Virus record (IMG/VR): IMGVR_UViG_3300037189_003197
Span: 1 to 61,748 of that record
Direction: 5' to 3' (one strand)
Length of the DNA: 61,748 bases
Origin: a virus
This document shows, in pieces, positions 44,610-54,700 of the stretch. The notes under the pieces were generated by a model. That model made no database searches and was not told where the DNA came from. It saw nothing but the letters and a program-made list of their open reading frames with translations. Each line of letters opens with the position of its first letter. Position 1 is the stretch's first letter. The position numbers were made by a program, and so were the translations under genes.

Positions 44610-45515
44610 TTATAACTCCGCCGATACATCAATAAATTTTTGAGACGCATTTGTAGCTAGGTACATTTTTACTGCATCTGAAGCAGCAAAAGATGCATTT
44701 AAGTTAAACTCAATATCAATGGCAGTTCTTGTAGTAAACCATTGATTAGTGAGCCATGTTCCAGTTCTTGTATACGCTCCATTCCAAAAATCAAATGTTC
44801 CAGAAGCAGAAATAGAAGGATTGGCCCTCATTTCAACTGGTAAAACAACAGAAACTCTAGAAGCACCACCTGAAGTACCGCCAGTACCAACACCAGCACC
44901 AGCTGGATCAATTAGCCTAACAAAATATCTCTGACAAGCAGCTAGTTCAGCTTGCAAAGTTGAACCGTTTCGCCTGAATGGTGTGGCTACTGGGCTTGCT
45001 TCAAGCTGAACAAAACCTAGAGTCCTCGTTCCAACGCTGGCAGTAAACTCAACTTCAACGTTTGCTAAGCCGTCAAGGGTTAGGGTAATAGGCGACGCTG
45101 CGTAGGCGGGTGCTGTAGACCCAGCGTTATAGACACGACCAGTTGCGGTACCCTGCCAAGAAAGCGTGTAGACCCCAGGCCTAATGTTTTGCCTTTCTAC
45201 AACTTGCTCAATTCTTCCACCTTCATTAAGTGTTACTAGCTGTCCTTGTGGGGCAGCGGTAAAAGTAAGGTTTACGACATCACCTGTTGATTTCCAACGG
45301 TCAAAGCCATATGTTCCATTAAGGTTTGTACCTGAAACGTAAGCTCTTTGGTTTATCTCAAATGCACCATTGATAAGTATGTTACCAGTAGGTATAGCTA
45401 GCGGAGGGTTAGTTGAGCTAGGGCTATCCCAAGTAGCGCCAGTCCAAACCCATGATCTACCACCGCTTGTAAACACTTGCCCTACTGTTGGGCTAGTTGG
45501 AAATAAAATTGGCAT
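44610..45515 (-). CDS. tail fibre with INGAFEINQR domain, copy 2
   Basis: A 301-residue fibre: module MPILFPTSPTVGQVFTSGGRSWVWTGATW (N-terminus), then NILINGAFEINQRAYVSG, the AACQRYF tip motif at about residue 200 and a VSAEL C-terminus. It is the shortest of the three fibres of this type, so probably has a short stalk. SD GGAG lies before ATG 45515, inside the upstream mini-chaperone gene. Confidence 0.8.
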   Translation of the reverse strand: MPILFPTSPTVGQVFTSGGRSWVWTGATWDSPSSTNPPLAIPTGNILINGAFEINQRAYVSGTNLNGTYGFDRWKSTGDVVNLTFTAAPQGQLVTLNEGGRIEQVVERQNIRPGVYTLSWQGTATGRVYNAGSTAPAYAASPITLTLDGLANVEVEFTASVGTRTLGFVQLEASPVATPFRRNGSTLQAELAACQRYFVRLIDPAGAGVGTGGTSGGASRVSVVLPVEMRANPSISASGTFDFWNGAYTRTGTWLTNQWFTTRTAIDIEFNLNASFAASDAVKMYLATNASQKFIDVSAEL

Positions 45516-45670
45516 TATTCTGTCTCCGCCTCAAGTTGTGCTAGGTAAGCCTGGTAGTGATTGTTAGCTGGGTCAGCTGGGATCATCCACTCTTTTCCAT
45601 CTTCTTCAATCATTACAATTTGTTCAACTATATTAGACATAAACTCAACCTCTCTTAATTCAAATCTCAT
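45515..45670 (-). CDS. mini tail-fibre chaperone, copy 3
   Basis: A 51-residue protein with IPADPANNHYQAYLAQLEAE, related to copies 1 and 2. ATG 45670 (with GGAG of the SAEL codons upstream) is preferred for homology. A later ATG at 45640 with GAGGT 7 nt before it would give 41 residues and could be used instead. Confidence 0.7.
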   Translation of the reverse strand: MRFELREVEFMSNIVEQIVMIEEDGKEWMIPADPANNHYQAYLAQLEAETE

Positions 45671-47481
45671 CATAACTCCGCACTAAACTCTAAAACTCCA
45701 GAACCAATATTTGTGGCTGGAGTACTATAAAATCTACCAGTTGTTAGACCGCTAATTCCATTTAAAACCAATCTTCCACCAGAAAGATTTTGCCCCTGAA
45801 TCAGACCAATTGAAGTTGAACCTCCAGCAAGGTCAGTTACATACTGATCACTTACCCATATTTGACCAGAGGCTGAGGCTGCTGGAATAGCCCTCATTGG
45901 TAAATGAGTAAAACCCATAATTAAAGATGATCCTGAGTTTGCTATTCCAATAAAGCTACACCCAACAGCTCCACTAAACCTCTGATAGTACCGTTGACAG
46001 GCAGCAAGCTCGGCATGGATACTTGGAGCGTTACGTCTAAATGGTGTGGCTATTGTGCCTAGCTCAAGTTGAACGCCAGCTAAGTAAAAGTTTCTGTTTG
46101 AGCCAGTCATAAACTGGGTTGCTAAATCACTTTGCGGAGTAGCGGCAGAATAGGTTGTCCAACCAGAATTGTAGGATGAACCAGTTCTGTTTGCGTTTGC
46201 TCCAAGCATCCAAGAAATTCCCAAACCGATTCCATTTGTGGTATTCCATGTGCCAGCGCTTGTAGCAGCAGCCATGTCTAAAACAATTGTTTTTCTTTCC
46301 CAGGTGTTAGCAGCGTTAACTGTATAAGTCGGGGAAAATGCCCTAGTTGTCGTGCCAACTTCCCAGTTTCCATTTTCAAGAAAAAGGTTATACACGCCAA
46401 CAACACTAGAGCGAACATAAAAAGATAAAGTTGCGGTTCTGCCGTACAATGATTCTGCATCGAAACCTTCTATAAAGGTTTTAATATATTGAATACCACC
46501 AGAGTTAAAGGTTAAACCTGTTGCACCAGTAGAGACTCTATAGGAAGCAGACACTCCCACATTGCTTGGAAAAACTGAGGTGTCATTGGCAACTGTTATG
46601 TTGCTTCCAGCAGACCATGAAAAATCAAGCGAGAAGAACCTGTCGGCACCAAAAAACCTAGTTCCTCCACCAGAGCCAAAAGTAAAGCTTGTGCCACGCT
46701 GGGTAATATCCATGCCACCATTAATAATCACGTTTCCAGTTGGAGCGGTAGCAGTGCCATTGGAGTCAAGCTCAACCCAAGCATTGCTGTAGTAGATGTA
46801 AGATTTACCGTTAGATGAATTAAACCACTGCATACCTACTACTGGGCTAGCTGGAGCAGTATCAGAAATAATTGGTGCACCTGAGTCACCAGAGATGGAT
46901 GTCCAGTAGTTGTCGTAGTAAATGTAAGTAGTACCATTTTCAGTATTAAACCAAATTGAGTTGGTATTTTCTGGAGGGGTGGCTGATGAAACTACCCCAG
47001 AACTTTCTGGAAGATCCTGCCAAGAAGTATCATAGTCAGTACTTGAATCTTTTGTTAAGATTTGTCCTGCTGTACCGCCAGCAGCTACACCTGGGCCTGG
47101 ATCACCCTGTTCCCCTTGTGGTCCTGGAACTGTAGAGTCTGCACCAGCTGGTCCTTCTGGACCAATAATTGCAGGAGACAAAGGAACCCAAAAACTGTCA
47201 TAGTAAATATAGGAAGTACCTTCAGAAGAGTTAAACCAAACATTTCCAACTTCAGGACCTTCTGGAGCTGTTGCAGAAACTGTTACACTGGAGCTTTCTG
47301 GTAATTCAACCCATTCAGTGTCATAATCTGTGGATGAAGATTTTACAAGAATTTGTCCTTCAGTACCGCCAACAGGTACACCCTCGCCTGGCTCACCTTC
47401 TGGTCCAACATCACCCTGTGCACCAACAACAGCATATTCCCACTGTTCAGTAACCTGGTTATAGTATTTTAGTCTTGGCAT
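45670..47481 (-). CDS. tail fibre with INGGMDITQR domain, copy 3
   Basis: A 603-residue fibre. It carries three GNVWFNSSEGTSYIYYD-like repeats (about residues 80-230) and short GPxGP collagen-like segments. The tip domain starts VIINGGMDITQRGTSFT and includes PFRRNAPSIHAELAACQRYY, ending LEFSAEL. The first residues (MPRLKYYNQVTEQWEYAVVG) are unlike the other fibres. It is the first gene of a nine-gene overlapping unit under the leaderless promoter at 47488-47493. Confidence 0.8.
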   Translation of the reverse strand: MPRLKYYNQVTEQWEYAVVGAQGDVGPEGEPGEGVPVGGTEGQILVKSSSTDYDTEWVELPESSSVTVSATAPEGPEVGNVWFNSSEGTSYIYYDSFWVPLSPAIIGPEGPAGADSTVPGPQGEQGDPGPGVAAGGTAGQILTKDSSTDYDTSWQDLPESSGVVSSATPPENTNSIWFNTENGTTYIYYDNYWTSISGDSGAPIISDTAPASPVVGMQWFNSSNGKSYIYYSNAWVELDSNGTATAPTGNVIINGGMDITQRGTSFTFGSGGGTRFFGADRFFSLDFSWSAGSNITVANDTSVFPSNVGVSASYRVSTGATGLTFNSGGIQYIKTFIEGFDAESLYGRTATLSFYVRSSVVGVYNLFLENGNWEVGTTTRAFSPTYTVNAANTWERKTIVLDMAAATSAGTWNTTNGIGLGISWMLGANANRTGSSYNSGWTTYSAATPQSDLATQFMTGSNRNFYLAGVQLELGTIATPFRRNAPSIHAELAACQRYYQRFSGAVGCSFIGIANSGSSLIMGFTHLPMRAIPAASASGQIWVSDQYVTDLAGGSTSIGLIQGQNLSGGRLVLNGISGLTTGRFYSTPATNIGSGVLEFSAEL

Positions 47482-47487
47482 TAGTCT

Positions 47488-47493
47488 ATTATA
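47488..47493 (-). promoter_or_regulatory. -10 box (TATAAT), leaderless start
   Basis: TATAAT ends 6 nt before ATG 47481. The TG extension is absent here (AAGGTATAAT) and no -35 is convincing. Confidence 0.45.
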
Positions 47494-47495
47494 CC

Positions 47496-48854
47496 TTAAA
47501 TCTTAATCATGTAGTTAAGCACTACATATGGCTGCAAGTTATTGTGTGCCCCGCCACCACCAGTATTTTGGTTAGTAGCGGTTGTTGCTTGGTTAGTTGC
47601 GGTAGTGGCATTGTTTGTTGCAGTTGGTGAGCTTGTAGTGCCGCTAATAGAGTGTTGGTGACCACCTTGAAACGAACCATAGCCAGCACCATCAGCTTCA
47701 AACTGTGTTCTAAAGTTAGGGTCGTATGCTCCGTTGGAGCGCATTGGATAGTCTCCAGCTCCAGCTGCGCCACCGCCAATACCCATACCCATTGCGTGAG
47801 TGTGAGCACCTCCAGTTGTTGTTGCGGAAAAAGTGTGTGAATGAGCGTTTTGTGTGTGGTTGTGAGAGTTTTGAATGTGGTTGTGAGAATCTTGGATGTG
47901 GGTGTGGGAAGGCATTTCTGCGCTGGTTAGTGTGTGAGTTTTTGCTCCACCAATTTCTCCCAAGGTATCAAATTCAGTTTGAGAACTATCAAAACCAACA
48001 GGAACTCTTCCTCTAAGATTAGGAATATTAAAAGTAGTAGAGTTATCTCCAGCTCCATAAGCTGTTCCAATTGCATCAAATAGTGAAGAATATGTTGTTC
48101 TTGATATTGCGCTACCGTCGCAAAGAAGATATCCAGCTGGGGCCGTTGCTCTTGCGGTTTGGTTAATTGTTCCTGAAGGAACTAGTGCTGCTAAAGCATT
48201 TGCTACCGTGGTAGAAAAATTAGGATCATCATTTAGTGCTGCAGATAATTCATTAAGAGTGTCTAAAAGAGCTGGCGATGAATCTACAAGGTTTGATACT
48301 GCTGTAGAAATAGCGTTATCAGTTTCTGCTTCTGTGTAGTATCTGTCGTCATGCAAATGTCCAACATCTGATTTATTATCTAAAAGATCATCTATTTCTT
48401 CTGGAGTGTAAGTATCAACCCACTCAGTATTAAAAGACCCAGAATCTATCTTAGCCAATACTTGACCAGCAGTTCCTCCTATAGGAATTCCTACACCATC
48501 TTCATCAGTGTCTAACCATAAAACGTTTGTGTCTAGTGGTTCTTCTTCACTTGCAACAATTCCTGGTTCTCCCATTGGACCAGTAGGACCAACCTCAGAT
48601 GGGTTAGCTTCAATCCAAAAACCATCATAGTAAATATAGGTAATAGTATTAGAAGAATTAAACCAAATGTCTCCTTCTGCTGGAGAGCTTGGAGGTGTTT
48701 GAGAAACTTGTGCAGAGCTACCCTCAGAAACTGAGCCATCTGCTTTTAAGAATTGGACGGATGTTCCACCATTTTTTACAAAAGAGTTAGCTGTGGCAGC
48801 ACCATTTACGTCAAGACCATTCTTGACTTTAAAGTTTTTGTTTGAAGTTGCCAA
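47496..48854 (-). CDS. tail fibre with phage collar domain, copy 3
   Basis: A 452-residue fibre starting at a TTG (SD GAGGTG, 7 nt). N-terminal MATSNKNFKVKNGLDVNGAATANSF is shared with the next fibre (48966-51275). SAxVSQTPPSSPAEGDIWFNSSNTITYIYYDG follows, then stalk helices (YYTEAETDNAISTAVSNLVDS) and the collar domain (PAGYLLCDGSAIS, IPNLRGRVPVGFD) with SHTHIQDSHNHIQNSHNHTQ His repeats. The His run is longer than in copies 1 and 2. Confidence 0.85.
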   Translation of the reverse strand: MATSNKNFKVKNGLDVNGAATANSFVKNGGTSVQFLKADGSVSEGSSAQVSQTPPSSPAEGDIWFNSSNTITYIYYDGFWIEANPSEVGPTGPMGEPGIVASEEEPLDTNVLWLDTDEDGVGIPIGGTAGQVLAKIDSGSFNTEWVDTYTPEEIDDLLDNKSDVGHLHDDRYYTEAETDNAISTAVSNLVDSSPALLDTLNELSAALNDDPNFSTTVANALAALVPSGTINQTARATAPAGYLLCDGSAISRTTYSSLFDAIGTAYGAGDNSTTFNIPNLRGRVPVGFDSSQTEFDTLGEIGGAKTHTLTSAEMPSHTHIQDSHNHIQNSHNHTQNAHSHTFSATTTGGAHTHAMGMGIGGGAAGAGDYPMRSNGAYDPNFRTQFEADGAGYGSFQGGHQHSISGTTSSPTATNNATTATNQATTATNQNTGGGGAHNNLQPYVVLNYMIKI

Positions 48855-48872
48855 ATATATTCACCTCGCTTA

Positions 48873-48881
48873 ATTATACCA
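48873..48881 (-). promoter_or_regulatory. extended -10 promoter (TGGTATAAT)
   Basis: It lies 18 nt before the TTG start at 48854 and is followed by GAGGTG. Confidence 0.5.
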
Positions 48882-48927
48882 GATAATAAAGTTTATTAGG
48901 CTAGTAGTTTATAGAGATGATTTTGAT

Positions 48928-48950
48928 GGGGGATTTTGAAAGGATCCCCC
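48928..48950 (-). terminator. hairpin after 769-residue fibre gene
   Basis: Arms GGGGGAT (48928-48934) and ATCCCCC (48944-48950) form a 7-bp stem with a 9-nt loop. It is followed on the minus strand by ATCAAAATC, so the U-tract is weak. Confidence 0.6.
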
Positions 48951-48965
48951 TTAACCTTTAATAGC

Positions 48966-51275
48966 TTAAGCTAGTAGTGTTCCTATAGATGTAATTGTTG
49001 AGTTGTTATTAAGTGTTGTTACACGAATTCGTGCCCACTGTCCACCCATTCCTGGGCTATAAGTGTCTGCTGTAATACTCATTAATGAACCATTTGTTCC
49101 AACATTTCCATACTCTGTAATAGCAACATTATTTGATGTATCAATTGTCAACAAAACTTTTGATATTTCGGTATGTGTTCCTTGTGCAGTCTTAACTAAA
49201 ATCTCAGCAGCTTTATAATCACTTACTGGCCATTCAACTATAGTTTCCTGGCTTGCTGTTGCAACTGTATCAGATGTAGCAAAGGTCCTAGAAATTGAGC
49301 CTATGTCAACTGTGTTTGCTCTAATACCTGTAAAGTTTGCAGAAATGGTTCCACCAGTAACTAAGTCGGTAACTCTACTGTCTGTGTAGTAAAGGTTTGT
49401 TCCTTCAGCAACGTCTGTTGTTGTTAGTCCTTCAATAGCTTCCGTTACGTTTCCTAGCTGACTTAGTGGAACCTGTCCTTCTTCATCTAGAGTTGCTACT
49501 CCATCTGCCTCGCCTTTTTGGGTTAGAGGAACGTAGTCGTCTAGCTCTCCAGGAAGGTCTGCAACGTTAACAAAATTAGTGTCTACATAGTTCTTTGTTG
49601 TTGCATCTTGACCAGAAGTTGGATCTACTAGATTTACAACCTTGTAGGTGTTAGCTCCGTCTAGGTCTGCTCCAAGAACTGAACCAGAACCAAGAGTCTT
49701 GTTTGTAAGAGTCTGGGTATCTGAAGTTCCTACAACAGAACCAGTAACTCCGTGAACGTTAGACGAAAGCTCTACGTGATCATCAATTGCATCATCTACA
49801 TAAGAATTAGTTGCTGTGATTGATGTATCAATTGAAAACTCTGTACCAGTTAGAAGTAGCCCATTTCCTGCAGTGTATGTTCCAGCACCAGAAAACTGAA
49901 TAAATAGAACTGGATCTGTTCCAACTGCTGTTACTGGCTCTGATAGTACCCAACCAGTATCTGCATAGCTATCACCATGTGTTACGAAGATGAAGTCACC
50001 ACCAGCCATTTCTGTTGGGGTATCAAAGTCACTAGCACGAGTAAGTACTGTAGTAGAAGTAATTACATAAACACCATTATGTGCAGTGTTTGTCTCTCCA
50101 ACAATTAATACTCTGTCAGTTACTACAATATCTGTATCTCCATCTAGATCTCCTCCAGAGAGGTCTAGGGCTGTTGACAATGTAAGTGTTGCCCCAACTC
50201 CATCAGTGCCGTTGTCATAGGTTACAGTACCTCCAGTAATTGTTGCTAGTGGTGTTATAACAAGAGCATGTACCTGTTCGTGAACATGTAGTCCTTCAGA
50301 AACAGCGTCTACATAACCCTTTGTGGCTGCGTCAGATGCCTGACTTGGTGCTGCAAGGTTGGTAATTGTAAAGCCTTCTGCATCAAGATTTGCAGAAAGG
50401 TTTGTTCCAGAGCCTAGCTGCTTATTTGTAAGAGTTTGAAGATCTGAAGTTCCAACAACATCTCCAGATACACCGTGAATTCCAGTGGTCAGGTCTGAGT
50501 GAGCACCAATGTCATCTGATAGATCAGTTTGGGTAGCTACAATATTATTGTCAATCTCAATCTGACCAGAGCCATCAATCTGTAGACCATTTCCAAGATC
50601 TGCTGAGAATGTTCCAGTTGAAGAGTTGTAGTCAAGACCATCTCCTGCAGCCATTGCATCACGAGCACGAGTGTCAGTGTAGTAAAGGTTTGTTGACCCT
50701 TCGTCAATGTCGTCTGTATCTGCCATATTTTGCAAAAGTGTTGGTAAAGACGTTGGTGACCACGTACCAGCAGCATATGCCAGAATGTCACTACCAGAAG
50801 TTCCTGCTGTTATTACGTCGCTAAGGTCGCCCAGAGCTATGTTTTCTTTAACTGCATCAATTGCTCTCTGATTTGTGAAGTAAAGGTTTGAAGAACCTTC
50901 TGTCAAATCGTCTGTGTCAGAATCTGCAACACCATTTTCTGCGGTAATGGTTAGACCAGCACCTGTTCCAGTAATTGTGATGTTTGTCAAAGTTGCATTT
51001 GTTAGTAGATCTGCAGCAGAATCTTTTGCACGTCCATCAGTGAAGTATAGATTATCTTCACCTTCTGTCAGATCGTCTGTAGTTGAATCAGCAACACCGT
51101 TTTCAGCAGAAAAGTTTAAAACCTTATTCTGAGCATCGTATGTTACTGTAATGTTTTCTTGAGTACCACCAGTAATGATGTCCTCTGTAATAATATCTGA
51201 GCCGTCAACGGTAGCATTTGCACCTTCAACAATTAACCCATTTTTGACTCTAAAGTCTTTGTTTACTGTTGCCAT
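48966..51275 (-). CDS. long tail fibre with NLYFTxxRAxD repeats
   Basis: A 769-residue fibre. N-terminal ATVNKDFRVKNGLIVEGAN is shared with 47496-48854. The DDLTEGxxNLYFTxxRAxD unit occurs at about residues 70, 120, 200 and 640, with variants NLYYTDTRARD and NLYYTDSRVTD, a pattern known from fibre stalks. A second long repeat (HGVSGDVVGTSDLQTLTNKQLGSG and HGVTGSVVGTSDTQTLTNKTLGSG) appears about 270 residues apart. The tip is beta-rich. SD AGGAG precedes ATG 51275. Confidence 0.8.
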   Translation of the reverse strand: MATVNKDFRVKNGLIVEGANATVDGSDIITEDIITGGTQENITVTYDAQNKVLNFSAENGVADSTTDDLTEGEDNLYFTDGRAKDSAADLLTNATLTNITITGTGAGLTITAENGVADSDTDDLTEGSSNLYFTNQRAIDAVKENIALGDLSDVITAGTSGSDILAYAAGTWSPTSLPTLLQNMADTDDIDEGSTNLYYTDTRARDAMAAGDGLDYNSSTGTFSADLGNGLQIDGSGQIEIDNNIVATQTDLSDDIGAHSDLTTGIHGVSGDVVGTSDLQTLTNKQLGSGTNLSANLDAEGFTITNLAAPSQASDAATKGYVDAVSEGLHVHEQVHALVITPLATITGGTVTYDNGTDGVGATLTLSTALDLSGGDLDGDTDIVVTDRVLIVGETNTAHNGVYVITSTTVLTRASDFDTPTEMAGGDFIFVTHGDSYADTGWVLSEPVTAVGTDPVLFIQFSGAGTYTAGNGLLLTGTEFSIDTSITATNSYVDDAIDDHVELSSNVHGVTGSVVGTSDTQTLTNKTLGSGSVLGADLDGANTYKVVNLVDPTSGQDATTKNYVDTNFVNVADLPGELDDYVPLTQKGEADGVATLDEEGQVPLSQLGNVTEAIEGLTTTDVAEGTNLYYTDSRVTDLVTGGTISANFTGIRANTVDIGSISRTFATSDTVATASQETIVEWPVSDYKAAEILVKTAQGTHTEISKVLLTIDTSNNVAITEYGNVGTNGSLMSITADTYSPGMGGQWARIRVTTLNNNSTITSIGTLLA

Positions 51276-51285
51276 TATTATCTCC

Positions 51286-51792
51286 TTATAGTTTTAGACC
51301 CATACGTGAATATCTCACGGTGATTGGTCTTATATTTGGAAGGGGAACAACTGTAATTTCTAAATTGCTTCCATTCCTAGAGACGCTAATGGTTCCCATA
51401 TCCCCATCGTTGTCTATCACCCCAGATTCTGAAACATTGATATTGTTTTGATCAATTAGAATCGTTAATTCTGTAGCATAAAACTTGTTTGCGCCATCAG
51501 AAGTCTTTGAAAGAGAGACCATATATTTTAGCCATCTCCACTCACTTATACTTACGCTGTCAATAACAGTACTGTTTTCAATACCAAATATTTCTAGCTC
51601 ATTATTTCCAGCTGCCCCTAGCTGTTCTAAACCTGGGCCTGGAGGTCCTGCTGGTCCTGGCTCACCCTGAATACCCTGTGGACCTTGACCCAAAAATTCA
51701 GGTACAGGTACAATTCTGACGGTATTGTTTTGATTAGGACTTACTACTAATTTAAACGTTAGGTCAGGATCGTCAGCAAAGGGATTAGCCAT
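51286..51792 (-). CDS. fibre protein with collagen-like segment
   Basis: A 168-residue protein. Residues about 37-56 form GPQGIQGEPGPAGPPGPG, a collagen-type triplet run, expected to trimerise. A beta-rich domain follows, and the end is SRMGLKL. It starts 3 nt after the next gene's stop, so is read from the same unit as the fibre gene above it. Confidence 0.7.
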   Translation of the reverse strand: MANPFADDPDLTFKLVVSPNQNNTVRIVPVPEFLGQGPQGIQGEPGPAGPPGPGLEQLGAAGNNELEIFGIENSTVIDSVSISEWRWLKYMVSLSKTSDGANKFYATELTILIDQNNINVSESGVIDNDGDMGTISVSRNGSNLEITVVPLPNIRPITVRYSRMGLKL

Positions 51793-51794
51793 TA

Positions 51795-54700
51795 TTAACC
51801 CTCAGTATCTACAATGTAGTCGCCATAGATGTGGAAGCTATCTTCAACTGCCAAAGCAATTGGAGCAGTTGCTGTAAACGGAATATTGAAAGTAACGTTA
51901 CCTGTGTTATCAGTGCTCTCTAGTCTCATTTCAGGATTCCCTGCAAAAACGTGTCCATTAATTGCATACGTTCTTCCAGTAGAAGCATCGTGTAAGCATC
52001 CACCTGTAAACATATAGTTGTACTTAGGAGTAAACGGTAGGTTGAGGTAATACTGACCAGTTCCAAAAGAAGTAATGTTGTCAAAGTCAACGTCAATTCT
52101 GAAGTGAACCATTACACCAGCTTTTACATATGAGCCAGTGAATAACGGAGCACCATCAAAAGTTGGCTGGGTACCTAAAGTTCCACCTTCAACAGTAAAG
52201 ACAGTATCAACAGGGCTTACAGCAGTGTTTATATCTCCAATAGTTGCAATCTGGTTGTCTGCAGAGCTAGAATCTCCTATGAACTCTCCACCATCACCGC
52301 TACTAAGAATGATGCTTTGATCTGACCCAAGGTATAGGTCACCATTAGGATTCATAATACCTGTAACATATAGGCCACCCATTGCAGGGCCATTTAGGTA
52401 TCCATTTTCTTCAAATGCCCAGTAGTTTTCATAGTTTGATTCATGGATTGTGTACGATTCACCTGTTACAAATGTTGCAGGTGTTGCTGTAATTTCTGTA
52501 ACAGGAGATCCTTCAATGTCAAGAACTTGAACAGAGTCAATTACGTATAGCGTTCCACCTACTTCAACACTAAAGTTTGCATTTGGAGATATGTTAGAAA
52601 GGTCTGCATTAATAACAAAGATAGGACCTTCATCTCCATTAACATTTTCATAAGTGTCGGTTGTGTCTGGTCGCTTTGAAGAAATGTAGACTGTTCCATC
52701 GGTATCAGATACCCTGACGTTAGTTCTTTCACCACCAAGAATCAAGTCTGCATTTGAGTTATCTTGCTGTCCACCTGCACGAATGTGAATGTGGCTTGGA
52801 GAACCAAAAGTTGGGTCAATGATTAGGTACTGGTCAGTGTCCTCACGGTTACTGTCTGGAACAATCTTAATTGTGTCGTTACCGCTTTCGTCGCCAGAAC
52901 CATTGACAACATTTTCGATATAGCCATCACCAGGAAGCCTAAATTTACCATTTGATCCCATTGCCCAGGTGTACTCGCTATCCTCATCTAGATTAGACGT
53001 AAATGAGATGTCCTCTGTTGATTTAAGTTTTACATCTAATCCTTTACCCTCAATCAAGATTTCTTCATCATCATCGTTAATCTCAATAACTGACCTAACC
53101 TGATATCTAAACTCAAGTGAAGTTACTGTGGTTGAAGATTCGGGAGCACCAGTTATCGTGTAGATAGTTACGTTTTCGGAGTTACCTGACATTCCGTCAT
53201 ATGCGTAGTATTCTGAACCATTTATGCTTACAGACCTGACAGGTGCTTGATTAAATGTTTCATTAAGGAACGTAACTAGTGCAGTAGCACCAGCTAGAAC
53301 TACTTGGCTTCCGCCTTCTCCGTATGATGACCAAGTTGCATTGCCAGTCCAGTCACTTGTTGAGTAAGAGGTAGTGTTGCCACCTGTATATCCGTAAAGA
53401 GAAACTCGACCATCATTTGGGTCTAGCTCAACATCAGCACCTAATGCTGAATCCTCACGCAGACCCTGAATACTCATTGAGCCTTCAGTAAACATTGTGC
53501 TGTTATTGAACTCAAAGTTACCAGTTGTTAGAGACTGGATGTCGCCAATGGTTGCAACTCGGTTGGTTGCGTCAGGAGTGAGATTTGCATCTCCCCAGCC
53601 AATGTAGACGTTTCCTGGACCTTCGTCACCAGCAAAGAGAGTTATGTCTCTAGCAGAGCGAAGTGAGAGGTCGTCCTGTGGGGTTTCAATACGAGCAGTA
53701 CCTGTAGAAGTTCTTGTGAAGGTGATGAAGTCATCGCCGTTATCATCCTTGATGGCTGTTGGAACAACAAGGTTTGCGGACCCTCCTCCGATTATTGTGG
53801 AGTCTCCATCATCAAGGCTGTCATAGTGGTCAATCTCATTATCGGAGGTAACGATGCTTAGATTAGTCATGTAAGTTCTTACATTTGGATTGTTTTGGTC
53901 TGCTGCAAAACCAACTCGGTAAGGACCAGAAGGTAGAGCCTCATTAAGGCTAATCGTTGCGATAGTCTCGTCAGAGCCTTCTACTTTGTAAGAGACAGTT
54001 ACCTTGTCAGTAGACGCTGTTGGGTTGTATGTAAAGGTAACGGTGTAGATTCCTTCGCTTGGTACACCCTCTCCATCTCCAGCAGCTACCTGTGTTGTGC
54101 GGCCATAAATTTTTAGGTCGAAGCAATCAAACTGAGCAGCGATTCTTGTTGTGTTTGGATTATCATCCCACACTGGGGTGGTTGCTGCGTTATAGATAGC
54201 AACACCCATGTCAGAGCACTCGGAGTTGATGTTGACATCAAAGCTTACTGTGACACCCACATTTTGTGGAATGGTAAAGTTTGTAAAGATTGGATAGGAA
54301 CTTCCGCCCTCTGCAGCGCCTGTAAACCAAACACCGTCAGAGTCCCAACCAAAGTGTGTGTTTAGATATTGAAGGTGACCACGCTGCTCTTCCCATGTTA
54401 GGAAGTCTTCGAGTGGGTCAAGGCCTTGACCAGCACTAATCTGCATGCTTCCGTCTGGAAATGTAATTCTTCCGTTTTTATCAAAGACCCATTCTTGTTG
54501 GCTTCCATAGAGTGGCTGGCTGTCAGTTCCGTCTCCTCTGTAAGTATTACTTGAGATTGTTACATCTGAAGCTGCGTTGATATCAATCTCATCTCCATAT
54601 GCACGAATAAACACATCATCTGCTGCCTCGATATTGATGTCGCAATCTGAACCTACAGAATCTTCATCACGAACAGTTTGAATAGTCATGTCGTGGTCTG

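Noticed and set aside
48966-51275. Direct repeats considered as a CRISPR-like array
   Set aside because: The repeats are in frame inside a fibre gene, with no spacers of constant length.
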